Shown: piece after piece, positions 1 through 7,856 of the stretch
How positions within the stretch are numbered: the stretch's first letter is position 1
Layout: each line of letters begins with the position of its first letter
NCBI GenBank assembly: GCA_964035015.1
Contig: OZ036017.1
Location: forward strand, 4,749,261 to 4,813,260
DNA: 64,000 nt
Direction of reading: 5' to 3'
From: Corallium rubrum
Taxonomy: Eukaryota > Cnidaria > Anthozoa > Scleralcyonacea > Coralliidae
Position numbers and translations under genes: made by a program
Notes under the pieces: generated by a model
What the model was told of the DNA's origin: nothing
The model's input: the letters and a program-made list of their open reading frames with translations, nothing else
Databases searched by the model: none

Positions 1-209
1 TACTTTCCCAACGCATGATATCAGCTTCAGGCAAGTAAAATCACTGGATGTCAATATAATATTATAAAGGTCATCTACAGCAGGCGGCAGAAATGGGTTA
101 AATGACATCGTTTCAATTTTAATTTGTTCACTTATATTGTAGATTATGTATGATATGTTGTTCAACCCAACATCAGCAAATGATCCTGGCACCATGTGCT
201 CTAATATGA

Positions 210-1165
210 ATGTCACAAATAATAATCAATGCCAAAACTTCCAATGTGTTTTACAATTTTAATTATTGTAAAGATTACGTGCAGCTTGAAACAGATGCTT
301 TCATTGTTGCTGCAACAATGAAGTATTTCGGAATGGAAGATTTAAATACAGATGACATCATCCCCACTGATGTTAAAGATGCTGCAAAGACTCTAAAGAG
401 ACTTTGGCTACATATATAGTCGTATGAAAGTAACACTGGAGAAATTCATCATATCTCAGCAAAAATCGGAGTCAGAAGAGATCGTTCAAGGTGTCAGAGA
501 AGCCAGCCAGCCTGCACAACATCAGATGTTTACCTGCCGTGGCTGTGGTAAGACATATACCTACAAAAAATGCGAGGAGAGACATGAAAAGAAATTCCAC
601 CCAGATCTTGATGCCCTTGAAGTTCCTTCAGTCATTGTAGCAGAAGACAAAGATTCTGAAGATCATATTTACAACTATGCATGTGTGAGGCTAAGTCTTG
701 GTATGCTGATAAGAAATTTCGAAGATGCAGTGAAGGAAGGCGATGGTGCACGAATAATAAGGTGCTGGAAGTTCATGATGCTGATTTTTAAAGCCTACAA
801 CCATGGCAAATATGCATATGCTGCACTCCACCTACAAGCGCGGATAACAGCTCTTCTTTCTCAAGATCAGGCCTATACTCTAATGTGGAATAGAACTGTA
901 AACAACAATGGAGGAGCTGGAAAGAATATTCCACTTGATTTAAGAATGGAACACATTGTTCATCTGCTAAAAGAGTTGCTGTCAAACCTTGGTGTCAACT
1001 TGACCAATGACGCTGCACTAAGGTTGCAGTAGGGCAGTGAATTATGTTGAAGAAATTGTCAAGTCCATTGACAAGGAACTGAATGTGCGCAAGCCATCTG
1101 GAAAGCATACAGTGACACGTTCACAGAAAGATTTTGAATTGATTGTTCACCAGCTTATGAAGAAG
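210..1165 (+). pseudogene. DUF6589-type gene, internal exon region with two frame breaks
   Basis: Two open frames (210-419 and 424-1032) and a third open stretch to about 1165 read as one protein. The second frame has a C2H2-like finger (C38, C41, H54, H59). It is followed by a block with the features I recall for DUF6589 proteins: a short YNYACVRLSLG stretch, RCWKFMMLIFKA, and a NNNGGAGKNIPLDLRMEH core. Function is unknown; the family is expanded in cnidarians and looks transposon-like. Single-base shifts are needed near 411-423 and near 1023. After the second shift the frame stays open to a splice donor (AAG|GTAAG at 1165/1166), which supports a real exon. The shifts may be decay or assembly errors. 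The 5' part and the downstream exons are not visible here. Confidence 0.65.
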
Positions 1166-1326
1166 GTAAGATGTTTACACGCAACCAGAAGAGCAGATAG
1201 TATCACTCTTTCCTAAAGTTTAACAGAAATGTTTTGGGGAAATTTAACTATGTGTAGCTCAACAAGTGGATAAACAATCATAAGAAAAACTGGGCAAATA
1301 AAAAACCAATTATAGTTCTTAAGTAC

Positions 1327-1413
1327 AGTAGCAGATAACCCCACCCACCCCCACCGCACCACCCAACACCCCCCACCCCCATATAGGTAAACAAAGGGAT
1401 GCCGCCTCATTAA
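1327..1413. repeat. Left terminal inverted repeat of the Polinton-like element
   Basis: The left end reads agtagcagataacc, then a C-rich stretch of about 40 bases, then ataggtaaacaaagggatg and ccgcctcattaa. The reverse complement of 6495-6551 has the same blocks in the same order, with a shorter pure C tract. The C tract differs in length and composition between ends, the rest matches. I could not settle a target-site duplication; 'tac' next to each end is a weak candidate. Confidence 0.75.
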
Positions 1414-1502
1414 TAATCAGCGTGACTCACGCACCGTGACTCACGCACCGTTACTCACGCATGACTCACTCCTGTGACTCACGCATGACGAACGCCTGTG
1501 AC
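1413..1502. repeat. Left subterminal short tandem repeats (gtgactcacgca type)
   Basis: Just inside the left TIR there are about six imperfect copies of a 12-15 base unit, gtgactcacgcac, with drift such as gttactcacgcatgactc. The right subterminal array (6003-6350) has an unrelated unit. Such arrays often lie next to TIRs and could bind proteins (inference). Confidence 0.6.
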
Positions 1503-1688
1503 ATGTTTGGACAAGACTGGAATATTTAGTGAGCATGAAGTTATATAAATTGAATAATATGGAGACTTTGAATATTATATTAACCTAAACGATCAAACAG
1601 TCTTATACACGTTTTGTGGCAATAAGTGTTAACAATTTTAGAGAGTTATCGTTTACTTTGGTCTAGTTTGTAGAGGAACGAAACAGAA

Positions 1689-1907
1689 ATGGAGAGACAC
1701 TTTATATTTTTTATCTTAAACCTGGTTTGTAGGAATTTAGCGGCTTTTTGGTTAAGTAATCTGAGTGTTATTTACGAAGAGATGAATGTTGACAGTTTTG
1801 GTCGAATTATCGCTTATCTAACCCTAGTGTATAGGATATACGAATCCTTGGATGAAGAATCAATTCAAGGAGCCGTAAGAAGAACGATTTTAAGTGTGGA
1901 AATATAA
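1689..1907 (+). CDS. Unrecognised small ORF inside the Polinton-like element
   Basis: A 72-codon ORF, the only plus-strand ORF candidate between the left TIR and the minus-strand genes. The N-terminal half is hydrophobic (FIFFILNLV...AAFWLSNLS), which could be one membrane segment; the C-terminal half is charged (YESLDEESIQGAVRRT). I recognise no family. It could be a chance ORF in AT-rich DNA; its only support is its place inside the element and opposite orientation, as for early genes. Confidence 0.2.
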   Translation: MERHFIFFILNLVCRNLAAFWLSNLSVIYEEMNVDSFGRIIAYLTLVYRIYESLDEESIQGAVRRTILSVEI

Positions 1908-2118
1908 AGCCAACGCGGTTTATTACTTTGAAAGCGTTGCTACGCTTTCTGTTACTAAGCGTGATATTTGCATATTTATCCTGAGTGCACGTGCAGGAGA
2001 CAAAAGAGAAACTCATTAGGGGCAATTAAGAGGATTAGGCAAGTCTAGGCGAGAAAGTCATTAACAACACGCGTACATGTAATACAGAATTTACACTATT
2101 TTATTGAGAAATATATCT

Positions 2119-2440
2119 TTACACAAAAAACTCTTGATTATTTAGTGATTTATCGATAACACTAGCATATGGGCATAGAGTACATCTTATAATCCGGAGG
2201 CATGGATCATGAGCCTTGAATTCTGTACCACAAACATTACATATCAGATTTCGAATAACGCATTTGTTAAAATATTTCCACAAACACTTAGGACACTCAA
2301 TTACATGTGTAAAATTAACAGGATTCTGACAATGTTCGCAATCAACAGGTTCGTCAATTACAGAATTTTCTGATTCTATTTCGGTGTAATCCTTATCGTT
2401 TACTGACTCTTCTTCGGAGGAAGTTTCTTCGTTTTCGCTC
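2119..2440 (-). CDS. Acidic, cysteine-rich tail ORF (no own ATG)
   Basis: In the frame that overlaps the end of the 2393-2797 gene, the minus strand stays open from about 2440 to TAA at 2119-2121. It begins acidic (EETSSEEESVND) and continues with CEHC, CPKC, CNVC and CTLC pairs, a zinc-ribbon or RING-like spacing. There is no good ATG, so it is probably the real C-terminus of the 2393-2797 protein reached by a shift near 2430; relatives I recall end in an acidic tail. AATAAA lies just after the stop on the minus strand (about 2098-2103). The zinc binding is an inference from spacing. Confidence 0.5.
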
Positions 2441-2797
2441 TAGCTCTGATTCTGTTTCTTCTTCTGCCTGCGCTAACATTGTCAGCACTCGAACATTTTC
2501 GATAAGGTTTTTGTCAATGTTAATGTCGGCGAGTCCTTTTACAAATACAGTTAGACCTGCTGGTTTCGGAATTCTTGAGAAGTAAGGTGATACGCAGTAT
2601 TCTACCAATGCGGCTATTTTTGTGTTTGGTATAGTTCTTCCTTGATACACAATTTCTCCTTTGGGATTCCATGTTAAGTTGACATAGGACGCGAGTAAAC
2701 TATTCAGCAAAGAGGACGCTGTCGCTTCATCGACTCCGTAGTCGAAGTGTAACAGTATTTCTTTAACAAGAAAATCATCATGTAGTCTTTCTCCCAT
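2393..2797 (-). CDS. GRxIP-motif late protein, copy B
   Basis: 134 codons. The middle reads LTWNPKGEIVYQGRTIPNTK, then LVEYC...PAGLTVFVKGLADINI. The same pattern (W-x3-G-x2-V-x2-GR-x-IP-x-T, LV, PAG-x3-F-x-K-x-L-x3-N-V/I) occurs in the 3919-4359 protein, so the two are paralogues. I recall this type from cnidarian Polinton-like elements, always near the ATPase; its biochemical role is not known to me, and a virion or DNA-binding role is only a guess. It follows the small basic protein at 2824-3159 with 26 bases between. The C-terminus runs into basic residues (RRNFLRRRVSKR) while the alternative frame encodes an acidic, Cys-rich tail, so a frameshift near 2430 is likely. Confidence 0.5.
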   Translation of the reverse strand: MGERLHDDFLVKEILLHFDYGVDEATASSLLNSLLASYVNLTWNPKGEIVYQGRTIPNTKIAALVEYCVSPYFSRIPKPAGLTVFVKGLADINIDKNLIENVRVLTMLAQAEEETESELERKRRNFLRRRVSKR

Positions 2798-2823
2798 CGT
2801 GTTCAGGGTTCGAATGAGGGTCT

Positions 2824-3159
2824 TTACAAAATATCGTTCTTTTCTATTAGTTCTGCGATTCCGTCTAAAACAGGACCAAGTAAGACATCAAGAAATCGTG
2901 CACCTTTTTGAACCAGTATCTTCTTTTTTCTCATAAAACTACTTCGGGGACTAGCCAAAGTTGATATGTCGTCGCTATAAGGCTTAACGTCTTCAAGCAA
3001 AGCAGGTGATAATTGATATTGCATTGACCAAAAGTTCAACATACAATCACAAATGCATCTAATTTGTTCGGGGCTTGCAGTCTCCAACAGAGCTCGCTGT
3101 TGAATAGGTTCACTTGTACACAAAAGTTCAAGAAACGGTTTGTGCTTTTTGATCAACAT
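2824..3159 (-). CDS. Small basic/hydrophobic late protein (pX-like), copy B
   Basis: 112 codons from the ATG at 3159. The upstream open frame is only microsatellite and was left out. It begins MLIKKHKPFLELL, has a helical Cys-containing middle (PEQIRCICDCMLNF), and ends with a KKK-x-L-V-x-K-G stretch followed by a hydrophobic FLDVLLGPVLDGIAELI. A basic patch followed by G-rich hydrophobic sequence recalls the adenovirus-type pX/pVI late proteins reported in adintovirus-like elements (inference, weak similarity). The copy at 4562-4891 shares the KPY/APY-x-DxI block and the C-terminal motif. This copy is intact; the other has two stops. Confidence 0.5.
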   Translation of the reverse strand: MLIKKHKPFLELLCTSEPIQQRALLETASPEQIRCICDCMLNFWSMQYQLSPALLEDVKPYSDDISTLASPRSSFMRKKKILVQKGARFLDVLLGPVLDGIAELIEKNDIL

Positions 3160-3217
3160 CTCTATTTGACAGCCAGTGCCTAAATGAGGAAAACGGTGCC
3201 AAAACACACATTTTAAG

Positions 3218-3301
3218 AGGAGGCGGAGAAAAGGAGGAGGAGGAGGAGGAGAAAGAGGAGGAGGAGGAGGAGAAAGAGGAGGAGGAGGAGGAGCAAATAA
3301 A

Positions 3302-3381
<80 letters not shown>

Positions 3382-3400
3382 AACAAACAAACAAACACAC
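3218..3400. repeat. (GGA)n followed by (AC)n microsatellite
   Basis: A purine-rich GGA array with AAA interruptions (about 3218-3292) runs directly into an AC array (about 3300-3400, ending in caaa units). Open frames across it (Pro-rich or Cys-Val repeats) are artefacts. It lies exactly between the two late-gene modules of the element. Confidence 0.9.
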
Positions 3401-3529
3401 AAAAGCATTGAGCTTAAAAATATTTATTTCGGTTTTCGTTCAAACATTTACATATCAAAAGTTTTAGTAAGGTCTGCTTCTTAGATTATATTTAGGCGTT
3501 TTTATTTTAAAAGTAGCACGATAGTCTTT

Positions 3530-3975
3530 CTAGTCTTCGGATGATAATTGGGACACATCTTCTTTTGTCATACGTAAATATTTTGATCTAGTCATCATTA
3601 GATGGTTTTCATACTCTTCTCTTTCACCCGGGGACATCTTTACCAAGTCGCTTTCTTTCCAATCCGAAGAGCTTTCCCAGTTACGAAAGAAATTATGTTT
3701 AAGCGTCGGTTGTTCAACTTTTGGAGGCGGTGTTACAAAATAGGTTTTAGGTGTAGCATGGAAACTCCACGGAAGTTCGTCAGTTTCTTGCTTTATCTCT
3801 GGTGTCAAATTTTCTAACGTTTTTGGAGGCGGAATTTGAAGATTAGTCAGAAGTTGAGACTGATTTTGCAGTTGGTTTTGAAACGTCAGAAAACGTCGTA
3901 TGCTCTTTTCTTCAGGTGTTAACTGTGGCGCTTGTACAATATCTTGCATTTTTTGTTCTGTATAGTACATGGCAT
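3530..3975 (-). CDS. Acidic/Gln-rich C-terminal ORF of module A
   Basis: The open frame goes up to 4057, but its first about 25 codons are the out-of-frame shadow of the GRxIP gene; real-looking sequence starts near 3975 (YYTEQKMQDIVQ). It continues with LTPEEKSIRRFLTFQNQLQ, which resembles the ITQDEKVKMYDQSLQRYLNY of the 4356-4562 protein, then a Pro-rich linker and an acidic end (KEDVSQLSSED). It may be the true C-terminal part of the GRxIP protein after a frameshift, or a separate overlapping gene. An AATAAA on the minus strand follows at about 3424-3429. No known domain. Confidence 0.4.
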
Positions 3976-4359
3976 TAACGAACGGAGGTAATCGATAGGA
4001 TTGCTTTTGTATTCGGGAACATTCGTGTTTCCTAATACTTTTGCGAAAAGCTGCCATCCAGCAGGGTTGAAATTCTTTCGTTGTCGTAGAGAATCGTTGA
4101 CCAAGTCAACAAAATTTGTACCCGGAATGGGTCGTCCTTTAAATACCATCCGACCTTGGTTAGTCCATCCTATGAGGTCTTTATTCGCTTTACGTTTCTT
4201 AACCAACTGTCGAGCTCTTGATTTCATTGTTACGGGTACACTTTCTAAATTGTCAGACAACTCAGAGGGTTCTGTTTCAGCGGTCTTTTCTGTATTCGCT
4301 GGTTCTTCAGGAGTGGGTGTCGTAGGCGGTATGACGTTTACACGTACTAGTCTACTCAT
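3919..4359 (-). CDS. GRxIP-motif late protein, copy A
   Basis: 146 codons, overlapping the upstream 4356-4562 gene by four bases (ATG/stop overlap), which suggests compact viral-type packing. The N-terminus is Pro/Thr/Glu-rich and probably disordered. Then comes LIGWTNQGRMVFKGRPIPGT, LVNDSLRQRK and FNPAGWQLFAKVLGNTNV, the motif string shared with the 2393-2797 copy. The last about 25 residues (after SLMP) are unlike the family and probably lie beyond a frame break, since the neighbouring frame picks up plausible sequence there. Function unknown; named by motif only. Confidence 0.5.
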   Translation of the reverse strand: MSRLVRVNVIPPTTPTPEEPANTEKTAETEPSELSDNLESVPVTMKSRARQLVKKRKANKDLIGWTNQGRMVFKGRPIPGTNFVDLVNDSLRQRKNFNPAGWQLFAKVLGNTNVPEYKSNPIDYLRSLMPCTIQNKKCKILYKRHS

Positions 4360-4562
4360 TCTTTATCGTAATAATTCAGATAACGTTGAAGCGACTGATC
4401 GTACATTTTCACTTTCTCGTCTTGTGTTATATCTTGACGTTTAAGAAGATTTTGCATTTCTGAATCTAGTTCATTCACCTGCGTTGTTAAAGGAGTGACC
4501 AATGGTTTCTTTCTATCTGTCATATGTTCTGGAACTAACACCAATCTCCGGACGTGTTCCAT
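4356..4562 (-). CDS. Small late-module protein (VPEHM... PLVTPLT type)
   Basis: 68 codons: begins MEHVRRLVLVPEHM, then KKPLVTPLTTQVNELDSEM and a predicted helix ITQDEKVKMYDQSLQRYLNYY. I recall this pattern from uncharacterised cnidarian proteins that travel with the packaging ATPase of Polinton-like elements. It starts at the stop of the 4562-4891 gene and overlaps the next start, so the three are probably one transcription unit. The C-terminal helix could be a coiled coil. Function unknown. Confidence 0.5.
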   Translation of the reverse strand: MEHVRRLVLVPEHMTDRKKPLVTPLTTQVNELDSEMQNLLKRQDITQDEKVKMYDQSLQRYLNYYDKE

Positions 4563-4891
4563 TATTTGGTTAAAAAACTCGCTAGTTGTTCAAGTACAGG
4601 AGCTAGGAGAAACGGTTGAAAACCTTCGCCTTCTTGTATAATAACTTTCTTCCTTTTTGTTACTGGATTACGTTTATCAGCAACAAACTTAATATGATCG
4701 TTATAAGGGGCTAGTTTCCGTTCTGTTTTCGGAGTAATCTTAATTGTTTCACACCACACGTTCAAAAGACACTGTCAAATGGCTTCTTATATATCGTCGT
4801 CGGCAGCTTTTATAATTGCGTTACGTAGTTGAGGATTACACTTTGCCAATACTTTTAAAACATCACAGTTCCTTCTTATACAAGCAGACAT
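4562..4891 (-). pseudogene. Small basic/hydrophobic late protein (pX-like), copy A, two stops
   Basis: From an ATG at 4889-4891 the minus-strand frame runs 110 codons, but contains TAA at 4787-4789 and TGA at 4775-4777. Only the part after the second stop shows as an intact ORF. The N-terminal piece (DVLKVLAKCNPQLRNAI) and the C-terminal KRKKVIIQEGEGFQPFLLA block mirror the intact copy at 2824-3159. So this copy is inactive unless the stops are read through. It lies between the ATPase and the 4356-4562 gene. Confidence 0.6.
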
Positions 4892-4926
4892 GGTCAAATG
4901 ATCGCATTGTCACTGAACAGCCCCTT

Positions 4927-5567
4927 TTATACTCTGGGCTGGTACACGTAGTGGGTGTTAGTCGGAAAGATCCCGGATCTTACTCGGATTTCATCGGGAC
5001 AGGTCGGAGTCAGATCGACAAACAAGTAGGAATATGGCTCTTCAGTCGCCATCTGATAGGCTTGCTGGAAAAACTTTGTGTTGCTGGGATACAACTGTTT
5101 AGCCAAATGAATTACTTGACTAGCATCGCGGACATTTTTCGTGAGGACTAAGTAACTGGCGTTGAGAGAGATGGTACGGTGATCTTTGCATTGATAAAAT
5201 AAGTTTTGCACGATATATAAATTGCACTGAGTTTCCCATGGTGCGATTTTTTCGTAAAACGTTTAGCAATTTCAGCGTCTTTTTCTCCCATCATATCATC
5301 AATTATAAATAGATTTCTTGTTTGGGGGTTAATGCTATCCGACATAGATTGGGGCAAACCTTGGACAAATTGAATCCCTGGAATTAGGGTTTCTATTTCA
5401 GCAAATGTATCTTGATATTCTGAGTAGAAATACATGATATTTTCTGGAGCAGGGTCGATCATGATTTGGGCGTTGGCTAACAATTCCTTGACAAAGGATG
5501 TCTTCCCCGTCTTGGTCCCCCCAGAGACCATGAGCCCGAAAGGATGTGTTAACTGTATGGAGTACAT
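4927..5567 (-). pseudogene. FtsK/HerA-type DNA-packaging ATPase, frameshifted
   Basis: Two overlapping frames (5148-5567 and 4927-5211). The first has Walker A GGTKTGKTS (residues 16-24) and Walker B NLFIIDD (85-91). The second holds the C-terminal part (TISLNASYLVLTKNVRDASQ; YSYLFVDLTPTCPDE), typical of A32-like packaging ATPases of Polintons and related DNA viruses. The frame breaks near 5205-5212; one base too few or two too many explains it. In its family this enzyme pumps genome DNA into the capsid. With the break, this copy is unlikely to work. It sits just downstream of the zinc-finger ORF. Confidence 0.75.
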
Positions 5568-5597
5568 AGTTAAACTGAACAGAACGCCTGTGAAATC

Positions 5598-5843
5598 TTA
5601 TTTATACCATTTTGGCCGCTTGGTACATTGTACCCGTTTTGTGTACTTAGTATTTCGGATAAGTCTGTGTAATTCTTTTAACAAAGTTTCTAAATCTATA
5701 GGAGAAGCTTTAGCGCGAATCAAATACGATTGTCTATCTTTTGAGGACAATTGATGGAAGTCAGCCAAATGGTTGGACAATTTGAGTAAACTTTTCTTTC
5801 CACAGATGGGGCAGTCCTTACGCTTCCGAGGCATGATGTACAC
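5598..5843 (-). CDS. Small C2H2 zinc-finger protein
   Basis: 81 codons. One finger, CPICGKKSLLKLSNHLADFH, follows a basic start (MPRKRKD); the better start may be the second Met (MPRKRK, 3 codons in). The rest is a charged helix. Such a one-finger ORF directly upstream of the packaging ATPase is usual in this element type, as far as I recall; it probably binds DNA or RNA. It is intact. Confidence 0.5.
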   Translation of the reverse strand: MYIMPRKRKDCPICGKKSLLKLSNHLADFHQLSSKDRQSYLIRAKASPIDLETLLKELHRLIRNTKYTKRVQCTKRPKWYK

Positions 5844-6002
5844 TAAACGTTTAGAGTTTTAGCGACAACTTAAATTACGTTAGATTCTCAAGGACTTATG
5901 TGTCCCAGAAGGACTTTTATTTGATAATTAGTCCCGTTTGAATAATACAACATGTGCCCTCTCTGATCCCAGGAGCTTATGTTACCCCATTATCAAATTG
6001 TG

Positions 6003-6350
6003 TATAAACCGTGAATCATTGAATCCTAAGATTGAATAATTGAATCCTAAGATTGAATCATTGAATCCTAAGATTGAATCATTGAATCTTACGACTGAAT
6101 CATTGAATCCTATCATTGAATCATTTAATCCTAAGACTGAATCATAGAATCCTAAGATTGAATCATTGAGTCCTAAGATTGAATCATTGAATCCCAAGAC
6201 TGAATCATTGAATCCTAAGACTGAATCATTGAATCACTGAATCCTAAGACTGAATCATTGAATCCTAAGATTGAATCATTGAATCCCAAGACTGAATCAT
6301 TGAATCCTAAGATTGAATAATTGAATCCCACGACTGAATCCTAAGGGGTT
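6003..6350. repeat. Right subterminal tandem array (tgaatcctaagattgaatcat unit)
   Basis: About 16-18 imperfect copies of an approximately 20-base unit built on two half-units, tgaatcctaaga and ttgaatcat, with C/T drift (actgaatc, cccaagac). It lies just inside the right end of the Polinton-like element. ORFs in it are artefacts. Confidence 0.85.
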
Positions 6351-6494
6351 TATATTCGCCCCGTTTGAATAATACATCATGTACCCTTTCTGATCCCTCA
6401 AGGAACCCCATGATCCATTTTTTTATAAAGAGAAAATATAGAACCTTGAATGTAAGCGCGAGGGTGGCCGAATCGAGCAGGTGAGTGCGGATGT

Positions 6495-6551
6495 TTAATG
6501 AGGCGGCATCCCTTTGTTTACCTATATAGGGGGGGGGGGGGGTTATCTACT
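6495..6551. repeat. Right terminal inverted repeat of the Polinton-like element
   Basis: Inverted copy of the left end: ttaatgaggcggcatccc, tttgtttacctatatagg, a G run of about 15, then ttatctact. It marks the right boundary of the element. Confidence 0.75.
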
Positions 6552-6929
6552 TACAATATAACTCTTTCACTGCCGGGTTTCTCCCCTTGACAATATAGAA
6601 GTCGACTTTGCTTACTTCGCCATTTGCAGCAGTGAAAAGATTAAATCAACTATCAAAATTACATAACACTTTTAAAATTAATCTCCATAATACATACTCG
6701 TCTCAGTATACTATATTTTAATATTTTCTTTTTACATGTATACCAAACAAGATTTCTTATACCAAACATCCCTAGTAATCTAATTATTAACCTTGTAAAT
6801 ATTGTCTATATAGGCAAGGGAATGGGTTAATACAGCCTTTCAACTCTAAAAATAACAATATGACTATACAAAATAAACTTATAACAGCACTGTACAGGTA
6901 TGGAACAATTACAAATAGTTAATCATTGT

Positions 6930-7282
6930 CTAAATTACTCCGCTATCATCAGATGAATCAGAAAATTCATAATTCCCACCATATTCAAGATCATGTAGGT
7001 GAGGCATATTCGTATTGGACAATTTATCGCATACATCAGAATGAAGTTCAGCAGCAAAAATATCTTCAAACACATCTTGGAACATGTGTAAAATATCCAA
7101 AGCATGTTCTGTCTTGAACACAGGTAGGTTGGTCAAAATATAATCCATTGTACATGTAAATTTAGCATGTTTTACAACTGCATTAATTAATGAGTTTGTA
7201 AACGCTGATCTGCACTCTGGGTTAAGGTATGACAATACTCCTGTTGTTTTTGCTTTTTGGTAGTCAACAAGCAACTCTTTAA
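6930..7282 (-). CDS. Unrecognised terminal exon
   Basis: Open for at least 115 codons to TAG at 6930 with a protein-like composition: SYLNPECRSAFTNSLINAVV, LPVFKTEHALDILHMFQDVFEDIF, and an acidic Ser-rich end (FSDSSDDSGVI). There is no ATG; a pyrimidine-rich stretch followed by AAAG near 7283 could be a splice acceptor. I do not recognise a family. It may be the last exon of a host gene or of another transposon, just outside the Polinton-like element. Confidence 0.35.
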
Positions 7283-7856
7283 AGTGTTTATGAAACGAAA
7301 AAATCGTTCCTCGAAAAGTGCACCTATTTTGTAGTTTAAGGTACGCTGATTATCGTGCGCTATTTTATTTTTGAACTACGATTTTAGAAAATGCTTTTTG
7401 GGGAGTTTGAAAGTGCTTATTTTGGACTTGTTTTTGTCCGGGGCCTGGAACCGAAGGAAAATGGCTTGTGACGTCACTGGTTGTACACATGTCTTGATCT
7501 TAGCTGTTTTATTATAGTTTTATCTGTATGTTTTATATAAACTTTATTGATCTGTAGAAGGAAAATTATGACAGTGCATGTTTATTCATTGTAGTAATTT
7601 AAATAAATGTATATTATTTGAATAAGATCTGAATTGTTAAGGCTAAGCTTTATAATGATTTGGTGTAAATTGATTTCATGAAAAATTGTAAATTAAAATT
7701 GATTAAAAGTCACAAATTTAAATATACTACAACTGATTGAAAGAAATCAAGCGAGTATTCAAACTTGAAAATGCTGCCTTGCAAACTATGCAATACAACG
7801 TTTTATTAAATGCAATATATTATCGGCTATCGCTGTATGTGCATTTTCCCATAGCA

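Larger units (their letters stand above)
1327..6551 (-). mobile_element. Maverick/Polinton-like (adintovirus-like) element, incomplete
   Basis: About 5.2 kb bounded by matching inverted repeats (left 1327-1413, right 6495-6551). Minus-strand order: C2H2 finger ORF, FtsK/HerA-type packaging ATPase (broken), then two copies of a module made of a small basic/hydrophobic protein and a protein with a GRxIPxT motif. This gene set resembles virion and packaging genes of Polinton/adintovirus-like elements in cnidarian genomes (family knowledge). I see no DNA polymerase B, integrase, major capsid or protease gene, so the copy is non-autonomous or a relic. Several genes carry stops or frameshifts. A (GGA)n/(AC)n block separates the two modules. 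Confidence 0.6.

Noticed and set aside
3160-3408. Cys-Val and Pro-rich N-terminal extensions of the 2824-3159 frame
   Set aside because: Encoded by the (AC)n and (GGA)n arrays; the real start is the ATG at 3159.
4001-4444. 147-codon plus-strand ORF
   Set aside because: Shadow of the minus-strand late genes, which have family-like motifs.
6003-6350. CRISPR-like or coding array
   Set aside because: 20-base contiguous degenerate units without spacers.
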